DNA of 26,145 nucleotides from Holdemanella hominis (GCF_014306155.1 NZ_JACRWH010000027.1:1-26145), one strand, 5' to 3'; positions 7,757 to 16,253 are shown, counted from the stretch's first letter. Numbers and translations: made by a program. The notes: generated by a model from the letters alone, not told the origin.

Positions 7757-9067
7757 CATTTTTCTCCATTCAAATAATGAATACATAGTGCATATAAATT
7801 CCGTAACAACAAAGGCATACCAACCTACATGAATGCCAAAACACTTCATTAAGCCATATGTCAATGGAATCAAAATGACTAATTGTCTAGCCAAAGTGAT
7901 CATTAATGAAGTATTTGCCTTATTTAAAGCCTGGAAGGCAGCACATAGTACCATACTGATACCGGCAAACACAAAGCTTAAGCTAATGATTTTTAATGCG
8001 GGTATTCCTAATCCATACATCTGGTCATTCGCACTAAACATGGCTAATAATTGTTTAGGGAATAATTGAAATACAATTGTTCCTACAGCCATAATAAAAA
8101 TCGATAAAATCATAGAAAATTGTATAGCTTCAATTGCTCGATCTTTTCTGTTAGCCCCATTATTATAGGCAACAATTGGAATCAAGGCATTGGTGATTCC
8201 AAGCACTGCCATATTCAAGAAATTCTGTAATTTATAGTAAACACTAAAGACAGTAATCGCCATAGCTGAGATTGGTGCTAGAATCATATTCATAAAAACA
8301 GTCATAAAACTTAATACAGACTGCATTAAGATGGCAGGAACTCCTACTTTATAGATTTTACAAAGAATAGGTGTAGAAAAGGAAAAATTACGCATATGGA
8401 TATCCAATTCTTTTATTTTTACCTTCGTAATTACATATCCAATAAGCATGGCACAAAACTGTCCAATAACGGTCGCAATGGCAGCTCCGGCAACACCCAT
8501 TTCAGGTAGACCAAACCATCCAAAGATCAAGATTGGATCTAGAATAATATTAATAATGGCTCCTGCTCCTTGCATAACCATGTTATAAATGGCATTTCCT
8601 GTTGCCTGCATAATTCTTTCGAAAATGATTTGTACAAAGACACTAAATGAAAACATCGTACATATACGAATATACGTATTGGCTAATGGAATTACATTTT
8701 GATCTGATGTAAACAAAGATAAGAATACATTAGAAAAAAGTAAACCCAAAACTAAAAAGACAAGTCCATTCACAAGTCCTAACAAGATTCCATGCATCAT
8801 TGTATTATTCGCATAATCAAATTTCTTTTCGCCTAAGTATCGTGCAAGCAATGTATTAAAGCCAACGGCTGTACCACATGCAATCGCAATCATAATGGTT
8901 TGTACCGGATAACATAAAGATACAGCGGTTAGTGCATCACTCGATACCTTTGCGACAAAGATACTGTCGACAATATTATATAAAGCCTGGATCACCATCG
9001 AAATGATGATGGGCAAACTCATAGAAACCACCAATTGTTTGATTTCCATATGTTCCATTTTGTTCAT
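7748..9067 (-). CDS. MATE-family multidrug/sodium efflux transporter
   Basis: The 439 residues form a typical 12-helix MATE (NorM/MepA/DinF superfamily) exporter, which moves cationic drugs or metabolites out across the membrane using an Na+ or H+ gradient. The N-terminal MatE repeat begins MSLPIIISMVIQALYNIVDSIF, and the second repeat begins near residue 230 with IYKVGVPAILMQSVLSFM. Hydrophobic helices alternate through the whole length. ATG 9067 is preceded by GGGGAGGTAA, a strong ribosome site partly enclosed in a leader hairpin. It is 84 bp downstream of deoB on the same strand, so it may be the last gene of that transcript. Substrate unknown. Confidence 0.93.
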   Translation of the reverse strand: MNKMEHMEIKQLVVSMSLPIIISMVIQALYNIVDSIFVAKVSSDALTAVSLCYPVQTIMIAIACGTAVGFNTLLARYLGEKKFDYANNTMMHGILLGLVNGLVFLVLGLLFSNVFLSLFTSDQNVIPLANTYIRICTMFSFSVFVQIIFERIMQATGNAIYNMVMQGAGAIINIILDPILIFGWFGLPEMGVAGAAIATVIGQFCAMLIGYVITKVKIKELDIHMRNFSFSTPILCKIYKVGVPAILMQSVLSFMTVFMNMILAPISAMAITVFSVYYKLQNFLNMAVLGITNALIPIVAYNNGANRKDRAIEAIQFSMILSIFIMAVGTIVFQLFPKQLLAMFSANDQMYGLGIPALKIISLSFVFAGISMVLCAAFQALNKANTSLMITLARQLVILIPLTYGLMKCFGIHVGWYAFVVTEFICTMYSLFEWRKMKR

Positions 9068-9072
9068 AAAAA

Positions 9073-9116
9073 TTACCTCCCCTATGTTTTGGCAGTTTCA
9101 TAGGGGATACCAAAAC
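9073..9116 (-). promoter_or_regulatory. MATE leader with two mutually exclusive hairpins over the ribosome site
   Basis: In the mRNA just before the MATE start, two perfect stems compete. Stem B pairs 9099-9107 with 9078-9086 (TCCCCTATG / CATAGGGGA, 9 bp, 12-base loop) and covers the first half of the GGGGAGG ribosome site. Stem A pairs 9110-9116 with 9086-9092 (GTTTTGG / CCAAAAC, 7 bp, 17-base loop) and uses the loop of B. The pairings cross, so they are alternatives, or at most a strained pseudoknot. Forming A would free the ribosome site. This looks like a translational switch. It does not match a riboswitch class I can confirm; MATE genes are known targets of guanidine-sensing RNAs. Confidence 0.55.
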
Positions 9117-9151
9117 GAAAATAAATGCTAAAATAAGTTAATATATTTTTT

Positions 9152-10336
9152 CTATTTTATCAAATCAAGAATAGACTCACCAATCAGATCAGATGGTTTT
9201 GATAAATCAAAGTTATCTAAAACACTTGCACCAAGAACCCCAAACGAACTTGAATCGTCCAATATTCCATGTTCTTTCATACTAGGTGAATACATTAAAC
9301 ATGGTACACACTCTCGAGTATGATCCGTTCCTTTATAGGTTGGATCATTTCCATGATCGGCCGTAATGATCAACATTGTATCTGAATCAATAACACCAAG
9401 TAGCTGTCCTAATAAAAGATCAAAATTTTCAAGCTCATCAGCATATCCAGAAACATTTCTTCGATGGCCCCACTTGGCATCAAAATCCACAAGGTTCGTA
9501 AATAATAAACCTGTAAAATCTTTTTTCATTTCTTCAATAGTTTGAAGCATACCCTCATGACTCGAAGTCGAATGAATGCTTTTTGTGATTCCCTGTCCAT
9601 TAAAAATATCAGAAATCTTACCAATGCTAATCACATCCAATGAATGAGATTTTAACACATCTAAAACGGTTTTACTTGATGGAGACAACGCATAATCATG
9701 ACGATTGCTAGTGCGTGTAAAGTGACCCACCGAATCTCCTACATAAGGGCGGGCAATGACTCTTCCTACCTTGTATTCTGGTTTTAAAGTTATTTCTCGA
9801 GCAATCTGACATACACGATATAGCTCATCTAATCCAGTCACTTCTTCATGTCCACAAATTTGTAGAACACTATCAGCAGATGTATAAAGTATCAATTTCT
9901 TTCCACCCGATTGAATTTCTTCCATGGCCAATTCATCTAAGATTTCCGTTCCACTTGCACTTTTATTTCCAATAAAGACATGGCCAGTTAATCTTTCTAA
10001 TTCCTGAACCAATTCATCAGGAAAACCATTTTCAGTGAATGTTTTAAAAGGTCTTGTCGTATGAATTCCCATCATTTCCCAATGACCAGTCATTGTATCT
10101 TTGGAACAACTCGCCTCATGCATCTTACAAGCATAGCCTTTTGATTGTAAAGCTTTACCACTCGAATGAAGATTTCCTAAACCTAATTGATATAGATTAT
10201 CTATCTTTAAATCCGGGCGATATTCTAGGATATGTCCAAAAGTATCGGCACCTACATCATCAAATTCTTTGGTATCTGTAGCTTGTCCAATCCCAAAAGA
10301 ATCAATAACGACACAAACTATTTTTTTGTATTTCAT
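9152..10336 (-). CDS. deoB: phosphopentomutase
   Basis: DeoB interconverts (deoxy)ribose 1-phosphate and 5-phosphate, feeding the sugar released by nucleoside phosphorylase into central metabolism. The 394 residues are full length for this alkaline-phosphatase-superfamily enzyme. Metal-binding and catalytic motifs are present: the N-terminal CVVIDSFGIGQ with Asp, DTMTGHWEMMG with the phosphorylated Thr, the NLVDFDAKWGHRRNVSGY block, and IITADHGNDPTYKGTDHTRE with the Asp/His manganese ligands. Its ATG overlaps the deoD stop (ATGA), so the two are translationally coupled. Confidence 0.97.
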   Translation of the reverse strand: MKYKKIVCVVIDSFGIGQATDTKEFDDVGADTFGHILEYRPDLKIDNLYQLGLGNLHSSGKALQSKGYACKMHEASCSKDTMTGHWEMMGIHTTRPFKTFTENGFPDELVQELERLTGHVFIGNKSASGTEILDELAMEEIQSGGKKLILYTSADSVLQICGHEEVTGLDELYRVCQIAREITLKPEYKVGRVIARPYVGDSVGHFTRTSNRHDYALSPSSKTVLDVLKSHSLDVISIGKISDIFNGQGITKSIHSTSSHEGMLQTIEEMKKDFTGLLFTNLVDFDAKWGHRRNVSGYADELENFDLLLGQLLGVIDSDTMLIITADHGNDPTYKGTDHTRECVPCLMYSPSMKEHGILDDSSSFGVLGASVLDNFDLSKPSDLIGESILDLIK

Positions 10337-11049
10337 AAACGAATTGCACTTTCTAAGGCAAGGGTAATCATTTCATTAAAAGATGTTTGTCTTTCTTCAG
10401 TACTTAAATGTTCATGTGTACATAAAGAATCAGATACAGTTAATAAACAAGCTGCCTTTTTATTCAATACCTTAGCATTGTGGAATAGGGAAAAACTCTC
10501 CATTTCGACACAAAGTGCATCTTGCTCTTCAACCATTTTTTCTGGTTGTTCCAAATCCCCTTCATAGTAGAAAACATCACTAGAATGTGTATTTGTCTTT
10601 ACAACAGGAATTGAAACTTCTTGACTTACACTTTCAATCAACTTATTTAAATCTTCATCTGGATATTGCATTGTATCTGTATCACCACTTTGTGCTAAGG
10701 CATAGGTAGATTCTGAATAGCTTCCTTTGACTAAAGCAACAGACTTCATTGGTAATTTTTCAGAATAACTTCCTGTACTACCAACTCGTATAATGGCATC
10801 TACATCATAGAATTTAAAAAGTTCATACGAATAAATTCCCATGCTGGCCATACCCATACCACTTCCCATGACAGAAACTCTTTTTCCTTTATAAGTACCT
10901 GTATATCCAAGCATACCTCGTACATCATTAAATAATACGGCATCCTTTAAAAAATTTTCGGCAATCAATTTGGCTCTTAAAGGATCGCCTGGCATTAAAA
11001 CAACTTTCGCGACATCTTCTCTATTTGCGTTATTGTGTGCTGTTGACAT
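10333..11049 (-). CDS. deoD: purine-nucleoside phosphorylase, DeoD type
   Basis: DeoD cleaves purine (deoxy)nucleosides with phosphate to the base and (deoxy)ribose 1-phosphate in the cytoplasm. The 238 residues match the hexameric trimer-of-dimers class. Motifs include VLMPGDPLRAK (phosphate loop with Gly and Arg), MGSGMGMASMGIYSYEL, IRVGSTGSY, the CVEMESF ribose/base-binding segment and TVSDSL with the catalytic Asp. AGGAGG precedes the ATG. It forms a coupled pair with deoB. A terminator-like hairpin ends only 16 bp before the start, leaving no room for its own promoter, so its supply of transcript depends on read-through from the PTS cluster or a promoter inside the preceding gene. Confidence 0.97.
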   Translation of the reverse strand: MSTAHNNANREDVAKVVLMPGDPLRAKLIAENFLKDAVLFNDVRGMLGYTGTYKGKRVSVMGSGMGMASMGIYSYELFKFYDVDAIIRVGSTGSYSEKLPMKSVALVKGSYSESTYALAQSGDTDTMQYPDEDLNKLIESVSQEVSIPVVKTNTHSSDVFYYEGDLEQPEKMVEEQDALCVEMESFSLFHNAKVLNKKAACLLTVSDSLCTHEHLSTEERQTSFNEMITLALESAIRL

Positions 11050-11060
11050 AATTTCCTCCT

Positions 11061-11089
11061 AAAATAAAGACCAGTCAAAGCTGGTCTTT
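11061..11089 (-). terminator. intercistronic terminator or attenuator before deoD
   Basis: A perfect 9-bp stem, AAAGACCAG / CTGGTCTTT (11081-11089 with 11066-11074), has a 6-base loop and is followed on the minus strand by ATTTTAGG. The T tract is interrupted, so partial termination is more likely than a full stop. It sits between the second RarA-C-like gene and deoD. Confidence 0.6.
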
Positions 11090-11094
11090 CCATC

Positions 11095-11697
11095 TTAATA
11101 TTGTCCTGGGTTATACTTAAATGCATTCGGTACAACATGATTTGGATCATACTTCTCTAAAATTTTACCATATCTTTCACGATAATCATTATCAATTTTC
11201 AACTGGGGAATGACCTTTGTTCCCTCTTCAAAGAAGTGCTTTGATCCACGTCCCATTTCTTGTCCACGTTTAGTGTGTTTATCCAAGGCGATATCTGGAA
11301 CTTCCATGATTTTTCCCATAGCTGCTTCTTTAATAATAATATTTTTCAAATAATCACTTGAACGATCTTTTGTACTTGCACAAAGTAAACGAATCGCATG
11401 GATAAAATACATTGGCTGATCTCCATCATCATAGGCATACGATTTTCGTACTTCATTTAATGTGTTGACTTGCACAGCAGCTTGTAAATTTCCAAAACCA
11501 ATATCTTCAACTGAAATTGTTAGTAATCGACGCCATAGCTTATCTAAAAACAAAGGTCCTGTGATATATAATTCATAAGCAGCTTGACATGCTTCTTCTA
11601 CTTTATTGCGTCGAATGCTTTTTTGAAGTGTAGAAATCACTTCATCTGCGGCTAAGCCATTTCTTGTTTTTGCGGCAGCCCAAATATTATATGACAT
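11095..11697 (-). CDS. stand-alone RarA/MgsA C-terminal-domain-like protein, copy 2
   Basis: The 200 residues show no ATPase motifs but parallel the C-terminal half of the AAA+ protein RarA (MgsA/YrvN) along their whole length. There is a helical LQKSIRRNKVEEACQAAYELY segment (RarA: LQKAIRG..VDAAL), RRLLTISVEDIGFGN (RarA: RRM...EDIGLA), HAIRLLCASTKDRSSDYL (RarA: LCLSPKSN..Y), then VPDIALDKHTKRGQEMGRGSKHFFEE (RarA: VPLHLRDAH..GRG.DYQYPH). In RarA this part mediates oligomerisation and contacts with replication-fork DNA. Walker A, Walker B and the sensor regions are absent. It is about three-quarters identical to its neighbour, from which 22 bp separate it. Why it sits in a sugar/nucleoside cluster is unknown. 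Assignment is by motif comparison from memory. Confidence 0.65.
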   Translation of the reverse strand: MSYNIWAAAKTRNGLAADEVISTLQKSIRRNKVEEACQAAYELYITGPLFLDKLWRRLLTISVEDIGFGNLQAAVQVNTLNEVRKSYAYDDGDQPMYFIHAIRLLCASTKDRSSDYLKNIIIKEAAMGKIMEVPDIALDKHTKRGQEMGRGSKHFFEEGTKVIPQLKIDNDYRERYGKILEKYDPNHVVPNAFKYNPGQY

Positions 11698-11719
11698 ATT
11701 CTCTTACACTCACTTTCCA

Positions 11720-12316
11720 TTAATATTGTTCTGAACTATATTTGAATGCATTCTCAACAACATGATCCGGATCATATGTTTCAAGAATCTTTCCATAGCG
11801 TTCACGATAATCATTATCGATTTCTAATTGTGGAATCACTTTTGTAGCTTCTTCAAAGAAGTGTTTCGATCCACGTCCCATTTCTTGTCCACGCTTAGTG
11901 TGTTTATCCAAGGCGATATCTGGTACTTCCATGATTTTCCCCATGGCAGATTCCTTAATAATGATATTTTTCAAATAATCACTTGAACGATCCTTTGTAC
12001 ATGCACAAAGTACGCGAATCGCATGGATAAAATACATTGGTTGATCCCCATCATTGTATGGGAAGTTTTTACGCATTTGATCTAATGCATGAATTAAAAC
12101 TGGAACATTTAAATCTCCAAATCCAACATCTTCAACTGCAATCGTTTCTAGACGAGACCACATTTTGTCTAAGAAGACTGGCCCTGAAGTATATAATTCA
12201 TAGGCTGCTTGACAAGCTTCTTCAACTTTTGCACGACGAATATATTTCTGTAATGAAGATTGTACTTCGTCGGATGCAAAGCCATTCTTTGTCTGAATGT
12301 CTGCCCAAATTGTCAT
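11720..12316 (-). CDS. stand-alone RarA/MgsA C-terminal-domain-like protein, copy 1
   Basis: The 198 residues are a close paralogue of the next gene downstream; the block from DGDQPMYFIHAIR to YDP is nearly identical and the first 90 residues are more diverged. The same RarA C-terminal landmarks are present: SLQKYIRRAKVEEAC, LETIAVEDVGFGD, VLCACTKDRSSDYL and ALDKHTKRGQEMGRGSKHFF. No ATP-binding motif, signal peptide or membrane helix is visible. Its ATG is 1 bp past the EIIA stop (TAAAATG), so it is translated with the PTS genes. The pair may form a hetero-oligomer; that is inference. The tandem arrangement indicates local duplication followed by divergence of the N-terminal half. Confidence 0.65.
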   Translation of the reverse strand: MTIWADIQTKNGFASDEVQSSLQKYIRRAKVEEACQAAYELYTSGPVFLDKMWSRLETIAVEDVGFGDLNVPVLIHALDQMRKNFPYNDGDQPMYFIHAIRVLCACTKDRSSDYLKNIIIKESAMGKIMEVPDIALDKHTKRGQEMGRGSKHFFEEATKVIPQLEIDNDYRERYGKILETYDPDHVVENAFKYSSEQY

Positions 12317-12317
12317 T

Positions 12318-12638
12318 TTATTTGCCTCTACTTTCTATTAATAAAATTATTTCTTGAATCAAAGTCTTTATTGTTTCTGCTGACATAAGCTGATCTTCCG
12401 CATGCGCCATTAACATTGTGATTTGTGGTTCTTGCGTATTCATTTCCTGCTGTAACAATTGAAGATGGGCTTCGTGGGCTTGTGAAAAACTTACATCTCC
12501 ATTTGACATTGATTGTTCGTAAGCTGTTTGATCGTTTTCACGATAATATTTAAGAGCTTCTAAATAACTTGACTTTGCCATACCAGCATATGTAATAACT
12601 TGCATAGCAACTTGTGATATTTGTTCAACGTTAGCCAT
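12318..12638 (-). CDS. PTS lactose/cellobiose-family EIIA component
   Basis: EIIA accepts phosphate from HPr and passes it to EIIB during sugar uptake. From ATG 12638 it has 106 residues, the usual size of the trimeric, all-helical Lac-family EIIA. The N-terminus (ISQVAMQVITYAGMAKSSYLEAL) and the MAHAEDQLMSAETI block match; His79 in that block aligns with the known phosphorylation site (His78 of staphylococcal LacA). The open frame continues upstream to 12719 over the EIIB gene, but this start gives the standard protein and lies 1 bp after the EIIB stop. Confidence 0.92.
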   Translation of the reverse strand: MANVEQISQVAMQVITYAGMAKSSYLEALKYYRENDQTAYEQSMSNGDVSFSQAHEAHLQLLQQEMNTQEPQITMLMAHAEDQLMSAETIKTLIQEIILLIESRGK

Positions 12639-12639
12639 A

Positions 12640-12933
12640 TTACCCCAATAATTTTTTTGCCATTTCAATAGCAGCAGCTCCATCTGCCATTGCGTATACT
12701 CTAGGTTCAATACTTGCAACTGGAATATTTAATTGTTGATGAATTGAATCCACCGCATAAATCAATTGTGGACCTACTAAGCATACATCCCATTTACCCA
12801 CTTCGTTCTTAATTGAAGCATTAGCTACTGCACTCACTTCAATATCTTCACCTGTTTTTTCAGCAACATCTCTAATTTTTTTCACAAGAATTGAACTTGA
12901 CATTCCTGCATTACAGCATAACAATATTTTCAT
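12640..12933 (-). CDS. PTS lactose/cellobiose-family EIIB component
   Basis: EIIB carries phosphate on a cysteine and hands it to the incoming sugar bound to EIIC. The 97 residues form the small cytoplasmic CelA/ChbB-type domain. The phospho-loop MKILLCCNAGMSSSILVKKI has the conserved Cys7 followed by xAGMSSS. The later VCLVGPQLIYAVDSI block is also typical. GAGGAAA lies before the ATG. It sits between the GH4 gene (15 bp upstream) and the EIIA gene (1 bp downstream) in one transcript. Confidence 0.93.
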   Translation of the reverse strand: MKILLCCNAGMSSSILVKKIRDVAEKTGEDIEVSAVANASIKNEVGKWDVCLVGPQLIYAVDSIHQQLNIPVASIEPRVYAMADGAAAIEMAKKLLG

Positions 12934-12948
12934 TTTGATTTCCTCTTT

Positions 12949-14277
12949 CTATTTTAGTTCTGGCCAATATGCTTTATTCGCCTCAATAAAATCATCTAAA
13001 ATTTTTCTTGCCACATTGGCATTTGGAACACATTTATTTAAAGTTAATGCCTGTAACATTTTTAAATAACTGTGCTGCTCATACGCATCTACAACAAGCT
13101 TTTCACAATTTACTTGTTGTTCCATCAATCCCTTTTGGAAATGTGGAATTTCACCCACAGTAAGTGGTTCATATCCATCTTTTCCAACAATACATGGAAT
13201 TTCAACCATAGCATCCTTTTCAAAGTTTGAAATCGCTCCGTTATTTGGAACAATCAACAACATTCTTTCATGTGTATTAAATGCTAAGGCCGTTGCTAGA
13301 TCCACAATAAATTCAGCATGAATACCGATTTGTAGTGTTGTATCCTTTGCGGTACCTACTTTTTCAATACGAGCGCATTCACCAAATACACGTTTTTCTC
13401 TTGTATCCACAACTTGATCAGCACGAGTATAATTTGGATCTGTATGTGCCACCATATCATCTCCAAACAAATAATATTGGAAATATGAATTTGGACACAT
13501 CGTAGGATCAATCGCAATAATGTCTTTTACCTTTTTAGCTGTATCAAACCATGAGCTATCTGTATAATATGATGCATCATCATCGGCTAAACAGTTTCCA
13601 TATTTTAATTGGTGTGCAATCAAGTCTTGAATATATTCTTTTCCATCCTTATCCTTGATTGATGTCCACCATCCAAAATGATTCAGCCCATAATAACGGA
13701 TACACATTTCTTTACGACTTTTGAAGCCTAAAATACGTGCAATTGTATGCTCCATACCAATTGGCATGTCACAAATATTGATAACTCTTGAGTTTGGTTT
13801 AAAACGACGACATGCTTCTGCTACAATACTAGCCGGATTGGAATAATTTAACATCCATGCATTTGGTGAATATTTTTCCATATATTCAATGTTTTCCAAT
13901 ACACCCGGAATGCTTCGTAAACCATAGGCCATGCCTCCTGGGCCACATGTTTCTTGTCCAACAACACCATATTTCAACGGAATCTTTTCGTCTAGAGATC
14001 TCATTTCAAGCTTACCTACACGAATGTGTGCTAATACAAAGTCAACATCTGTATAGGCTACTTCTGGATCTGTTGTTGCGACATATTGTATGGTTGGATC
14101 TTTTTCCTTGATTAAGATTTCACATGCCTTTGCGACATGATTTTGACGTTCTTCATCGTTATCATATAATTTGATACTTCTTAATGGTAAACGGTCTAGG
14201 TTGTCTAACAACATTAAAATAATTTCTGGAGTGTATGTACTTCCTCCACCTGCAATAACAATTGAAAATTTCTTCAT
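12949..14277 (-). CDS. GH4 family 6-phospho-alpha-glucosidase (MalH/GlvA type)
   Basis: This enzyme hydrolyses phosphorylated disaccharides imported by the PTS, using NAD+ and a divalent metal through the redox-elimination mechanism of GH4. The 442 residues are full length and very close to B. subtilis MalA/GlvA. The Rossmann motif IAGGGSTYTP is at 8-17, QETCGPGGMAYG at 108-119, NYSNPA at 144-149, CDMPIG at 169-174 and NHFGWW at 199-204; Cys169 and His200 are the metal ligands. CDMP is the alpha-specific form of this motif, while beta-specific CelF-type enzymes have CN(V/I)P. A weak 8-bp hairpin and ATACATGTAT lie in the 64-bp gap before it (14299-14337). It is placed between the regulator and the EIIB gene. 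Confidence 0.9.
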   Translation of the reverse strand: MKKFSIVIAGGGSTYTPEIILMLLDNLDRLPLRSIKLYDNDEERQNHVAKACEILIKEKDPTIQYVATTDPEVAYTDVDFVLAHIRVGKLEMRSLDEKIPLKYGVVGQETCGPGGMAYGLRSIPGVLENIEYMEKYSPNAWMLNYSNPASIVAEACRRFKPNSRVINICDMPIGMEHTIARILGFKSRKEMCIRYYGLNHFGWWTSIKDKDGKEYIQDLIAHQLKYGNCLADDDASYYTDSSWFDTAKKVKDIIAIDPTMCPNSYFQYYLFGDDMVAHTDPNYTRADQVVDTREKRVFGECARIEKVGTAKDTTLQIGIHAEFIVDLATALAFNTHERMLLIVPNNGAISNFEKDAMVEIPCIVGKDGYEPLTVGEIPHFQKGLMEQQVNCEKLVVDAYEQHSYLKMLQALTLNKCVPNANVARKILDDFIEANKAYWPELK

Positions 14278-14341
14278 TTTACTATCTCTCTTTCTAAGAC
14301 AATAAATTGATACATGTATTATGTTTGATTTTATTGTTTTT

Positions 14342-16243
14342 TTACTCTAACAATTTAAAACTATATAAGTTTTTAATGAAGGCATCGCTATCTTCACTTT
14401 GAAGAAGCTGATGCATATATTTTTTGTGTGAAACAATTTGGTTAAAGAATTGAAACAACAAGTTCATTTCATCGTTTCGTTTCTTTTCGAGCGCCAATAA
14501 AAATACGAGCTGCACTTGATTTCCATGATGTTCAAATGTTTTTTTTAACAAGGCCACTTCTATACCTGTTTTATCGGCAAATGTAAACAGGGCATGTGGA
14601 ACCATCATCTGTGATCCTAAATTAGTTGGATAATTCTTTTCTCTCAACAAAACATCTTCATAAAATCCTTTTGTATCGGATATAAATCCTGATTCGTGCA
14701 ACTTTTTAGACATCTCTAGTAAGAGTTCAGGCAGTTCTTTTGTGTCTGGATATACCTTTACATGTTCTTTTTGAATATAACAATCTAATATCTTAGAAAC
14801 ACGTTTATTCATACGAATCATGTGAATCATTGAATTCAATCGTTCAATATCTTTGATTTCTGGTAGCTTATCCATACTGAATACTTCAACACCTTTTAAG
14901 ATCAGAAATGAATCCAACGTAATGACTAGATCAATTGATGTAAGATCCATTCTTTTCAAAGCTTCCTTATTTATGATATTCACGATCTCAATCTGGTTTT
15001 TAAAATACATTTCAAGCCATTGTGTCAACAATTGTTTAACGCTGTGTCGCTGACTTGTAACAACGATTGTTTTAAGTTTAACATTTTCATTCTCTAAAAA
15101 TTGTGCCACATATACAGTTAAATATGAAATTTCATCTTCTGTAACATAAACACGTTTGTATTTGAAAAGAATAGGAACAATCATCATACTGATTTCAAAC
15201 GCAAATGGAAACTTTGTCTTTACATCATCAACAATGGGATTTTTTAATTCATATCCACCAATAACTCGTCGATTCATAAATTCTATGTGCAAAAGCATTT
15301 TACTAGATAAAGCTTCCGATTCCTTTAAGTTGATTGAATATTTATCGAATACTTCATTACAAAATTCATCATATACAAGCACTGTAAAATCTGTGATTTC
15401 AGGTACTTCATCCGTTGATTTTATTTTAAATGTATGTAAAAGATTATATAGAATCGGAATATCAGCCTGCTCTAAATAAGGTGACTGCATAGATAATTTA
15501 GTAATGACACGTGTGGAAAGATCGTCCGGAGAACTTATTTGATAACCCTCTAGATTGTATCCATTTAAATTTCGTACTCGACATATCAAGATGCATGCTG
15601 TAAATATAGATAAGTCTGTTTCTGATAAATAGACTTGTTCTCCATTCATGATTTTGATAATATCTTCCTCTGTGGATTTATAATATTTCATAACCCACGA
15701 ATCACTTAGAAGCATATAAAGAATGTCCATTAATGCATCTGGATTTTCGAGTGCCATGTCTTTTACGATTTTAAAAAGAAGCTCACGAATGTCACTTTCT
15801 TCTAATAAAATGACACACTCATCTTTTTTTAGTTTGAACAATTCCACATTGTAGTTTTTCAACAAAAATTGAATCACTTTATTGATTTCTTTGCGGATTA
15901 CAGAATCAGATAAACCTAATAATTCTGATAAATCGTATATACTGCAATCCTCAAAGAATAGTATTTTACCTATAATTTTGTAAATACGATAGACAGCTAG
16001 ATCCATATTTTCATTATCCTGATTGACTATGTTATGAATAATATCTAGGTGCTCATCATTGATCATATATCCTTGTTTGGTACTCGAACGTATTAATATA
16101 CAGTTTGTCACATCATTCATAAATGTGATTTCATTACGTATAGTTCGTGTTGACACATTTAGATTTTCTGATATTTCTTTTCCATGAATCCCCGGATTAT
16201 TCATAATCAATTTTATAATTTTTAATTGTCTAGCTGTTAACAT
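14342..16243 (-). CDS. LicR-like PRD-containing transcriptional activator
   Basis: This DNA-binding activator is tuned by PTS phosphorylation. The 633 residues contain an N-terminal HTH (LNVSTRTIRNEI, about 28-39), a second helix-turn-helix (about 100-130), two PRDs (about 190-285 and 300-386), an EIIB-like domain (about 390-455) and a C-terminal EIIA-2 domain with His550 in SQMMVPHALF, the expected phosphorylation site. The EIIB-like loop reads VVTSQRHSVKQLL; the catalytic Cys of this loop is missing, so that domain probably cannot be phosphorylated. The gene lies 10 bp after EIIC and presumably activates this cluster in response to the transported sugar. BglG-type antiterminators are excluded by the HTH domains and length. 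Confidence 0.9.
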   Translation of the reverse strand: MLTARQLKIIKLIMNNPGIHGKEISENLNVSTRTIRNEITFMNDVTNCILIRSSTKQGYMINDEHLDIIHNIVNQDNENMDLAVYRIYKIIGKILFFEDCSIYDLSELLGLSDSVIRKEINKVIQFLLKNYNVELFKLKKDECVILLEESDIRELLFKIVKDMALENPDALMDILYMLLSDSWVMKYYKSTEEDIIKIMNGEQVYLSETDLSIFTACILICRVRNLNGYNLEGYQISSPDDLSTRVITKLSMQSPYLEQADIPILYNLLHTFKIKSTDEVPEITDFTVLVYDEFCNEVFDKYSINLKESEALSSKMLLHIEFMNRRVIGGYELKNPIVDDVKTKFPFAFEISMMIVPILFKYKRVYVTEDEISYLTVYVAQFLENENVKLKTIVVTSQRHSVKQLLTQWLEMYFKNQIEIVNIINKEALKRMDLTSIDLVITLDSFLILKGVEVFSMDKLPEIKDIERLNSMIHMIRMNKRVSKILDCYIQKEHVKVYPDTKELPELLLEMSKKLHESGFISDTKGFYEDVLLREKNYPTNLGSQMMVPHALFTFADKTGIEVALLKKTFEHHGNQVQLVFLLALEKKRNDEMNLLFQFFNQIVSHKKYMHQLLQSEDSDAFIKNLYSFKLLE

Positions 16244-16253
16244 GTTTCTCTTC

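Noticed and set aside
9073..9116. Calling the MATE leader a guanidine-IV riboswitch
   Set aside because: I cannot confirm the conserved sequence from memory, and this leader appears to act on translation, not on a terminator.
10232..10567. Plus-strand frame across the deoD-deoB junction
   Set aside because: It is an antisense shadow of two well-supported genes, with no ribosome site and no family resemblance.
12639..12719. N-terminal extension of the EIIA protein
   Set aside because: It overlaps the EIIB gene in another frame, and the family N-terminus starts at ATG 12638.
14299..14337. Hairpin and ATACATGTAT palindrome before the GH4 gene as a terminator
   Set aside because: There is no T tract after the stem; an operator or antiterminator site is possible but unsupported.
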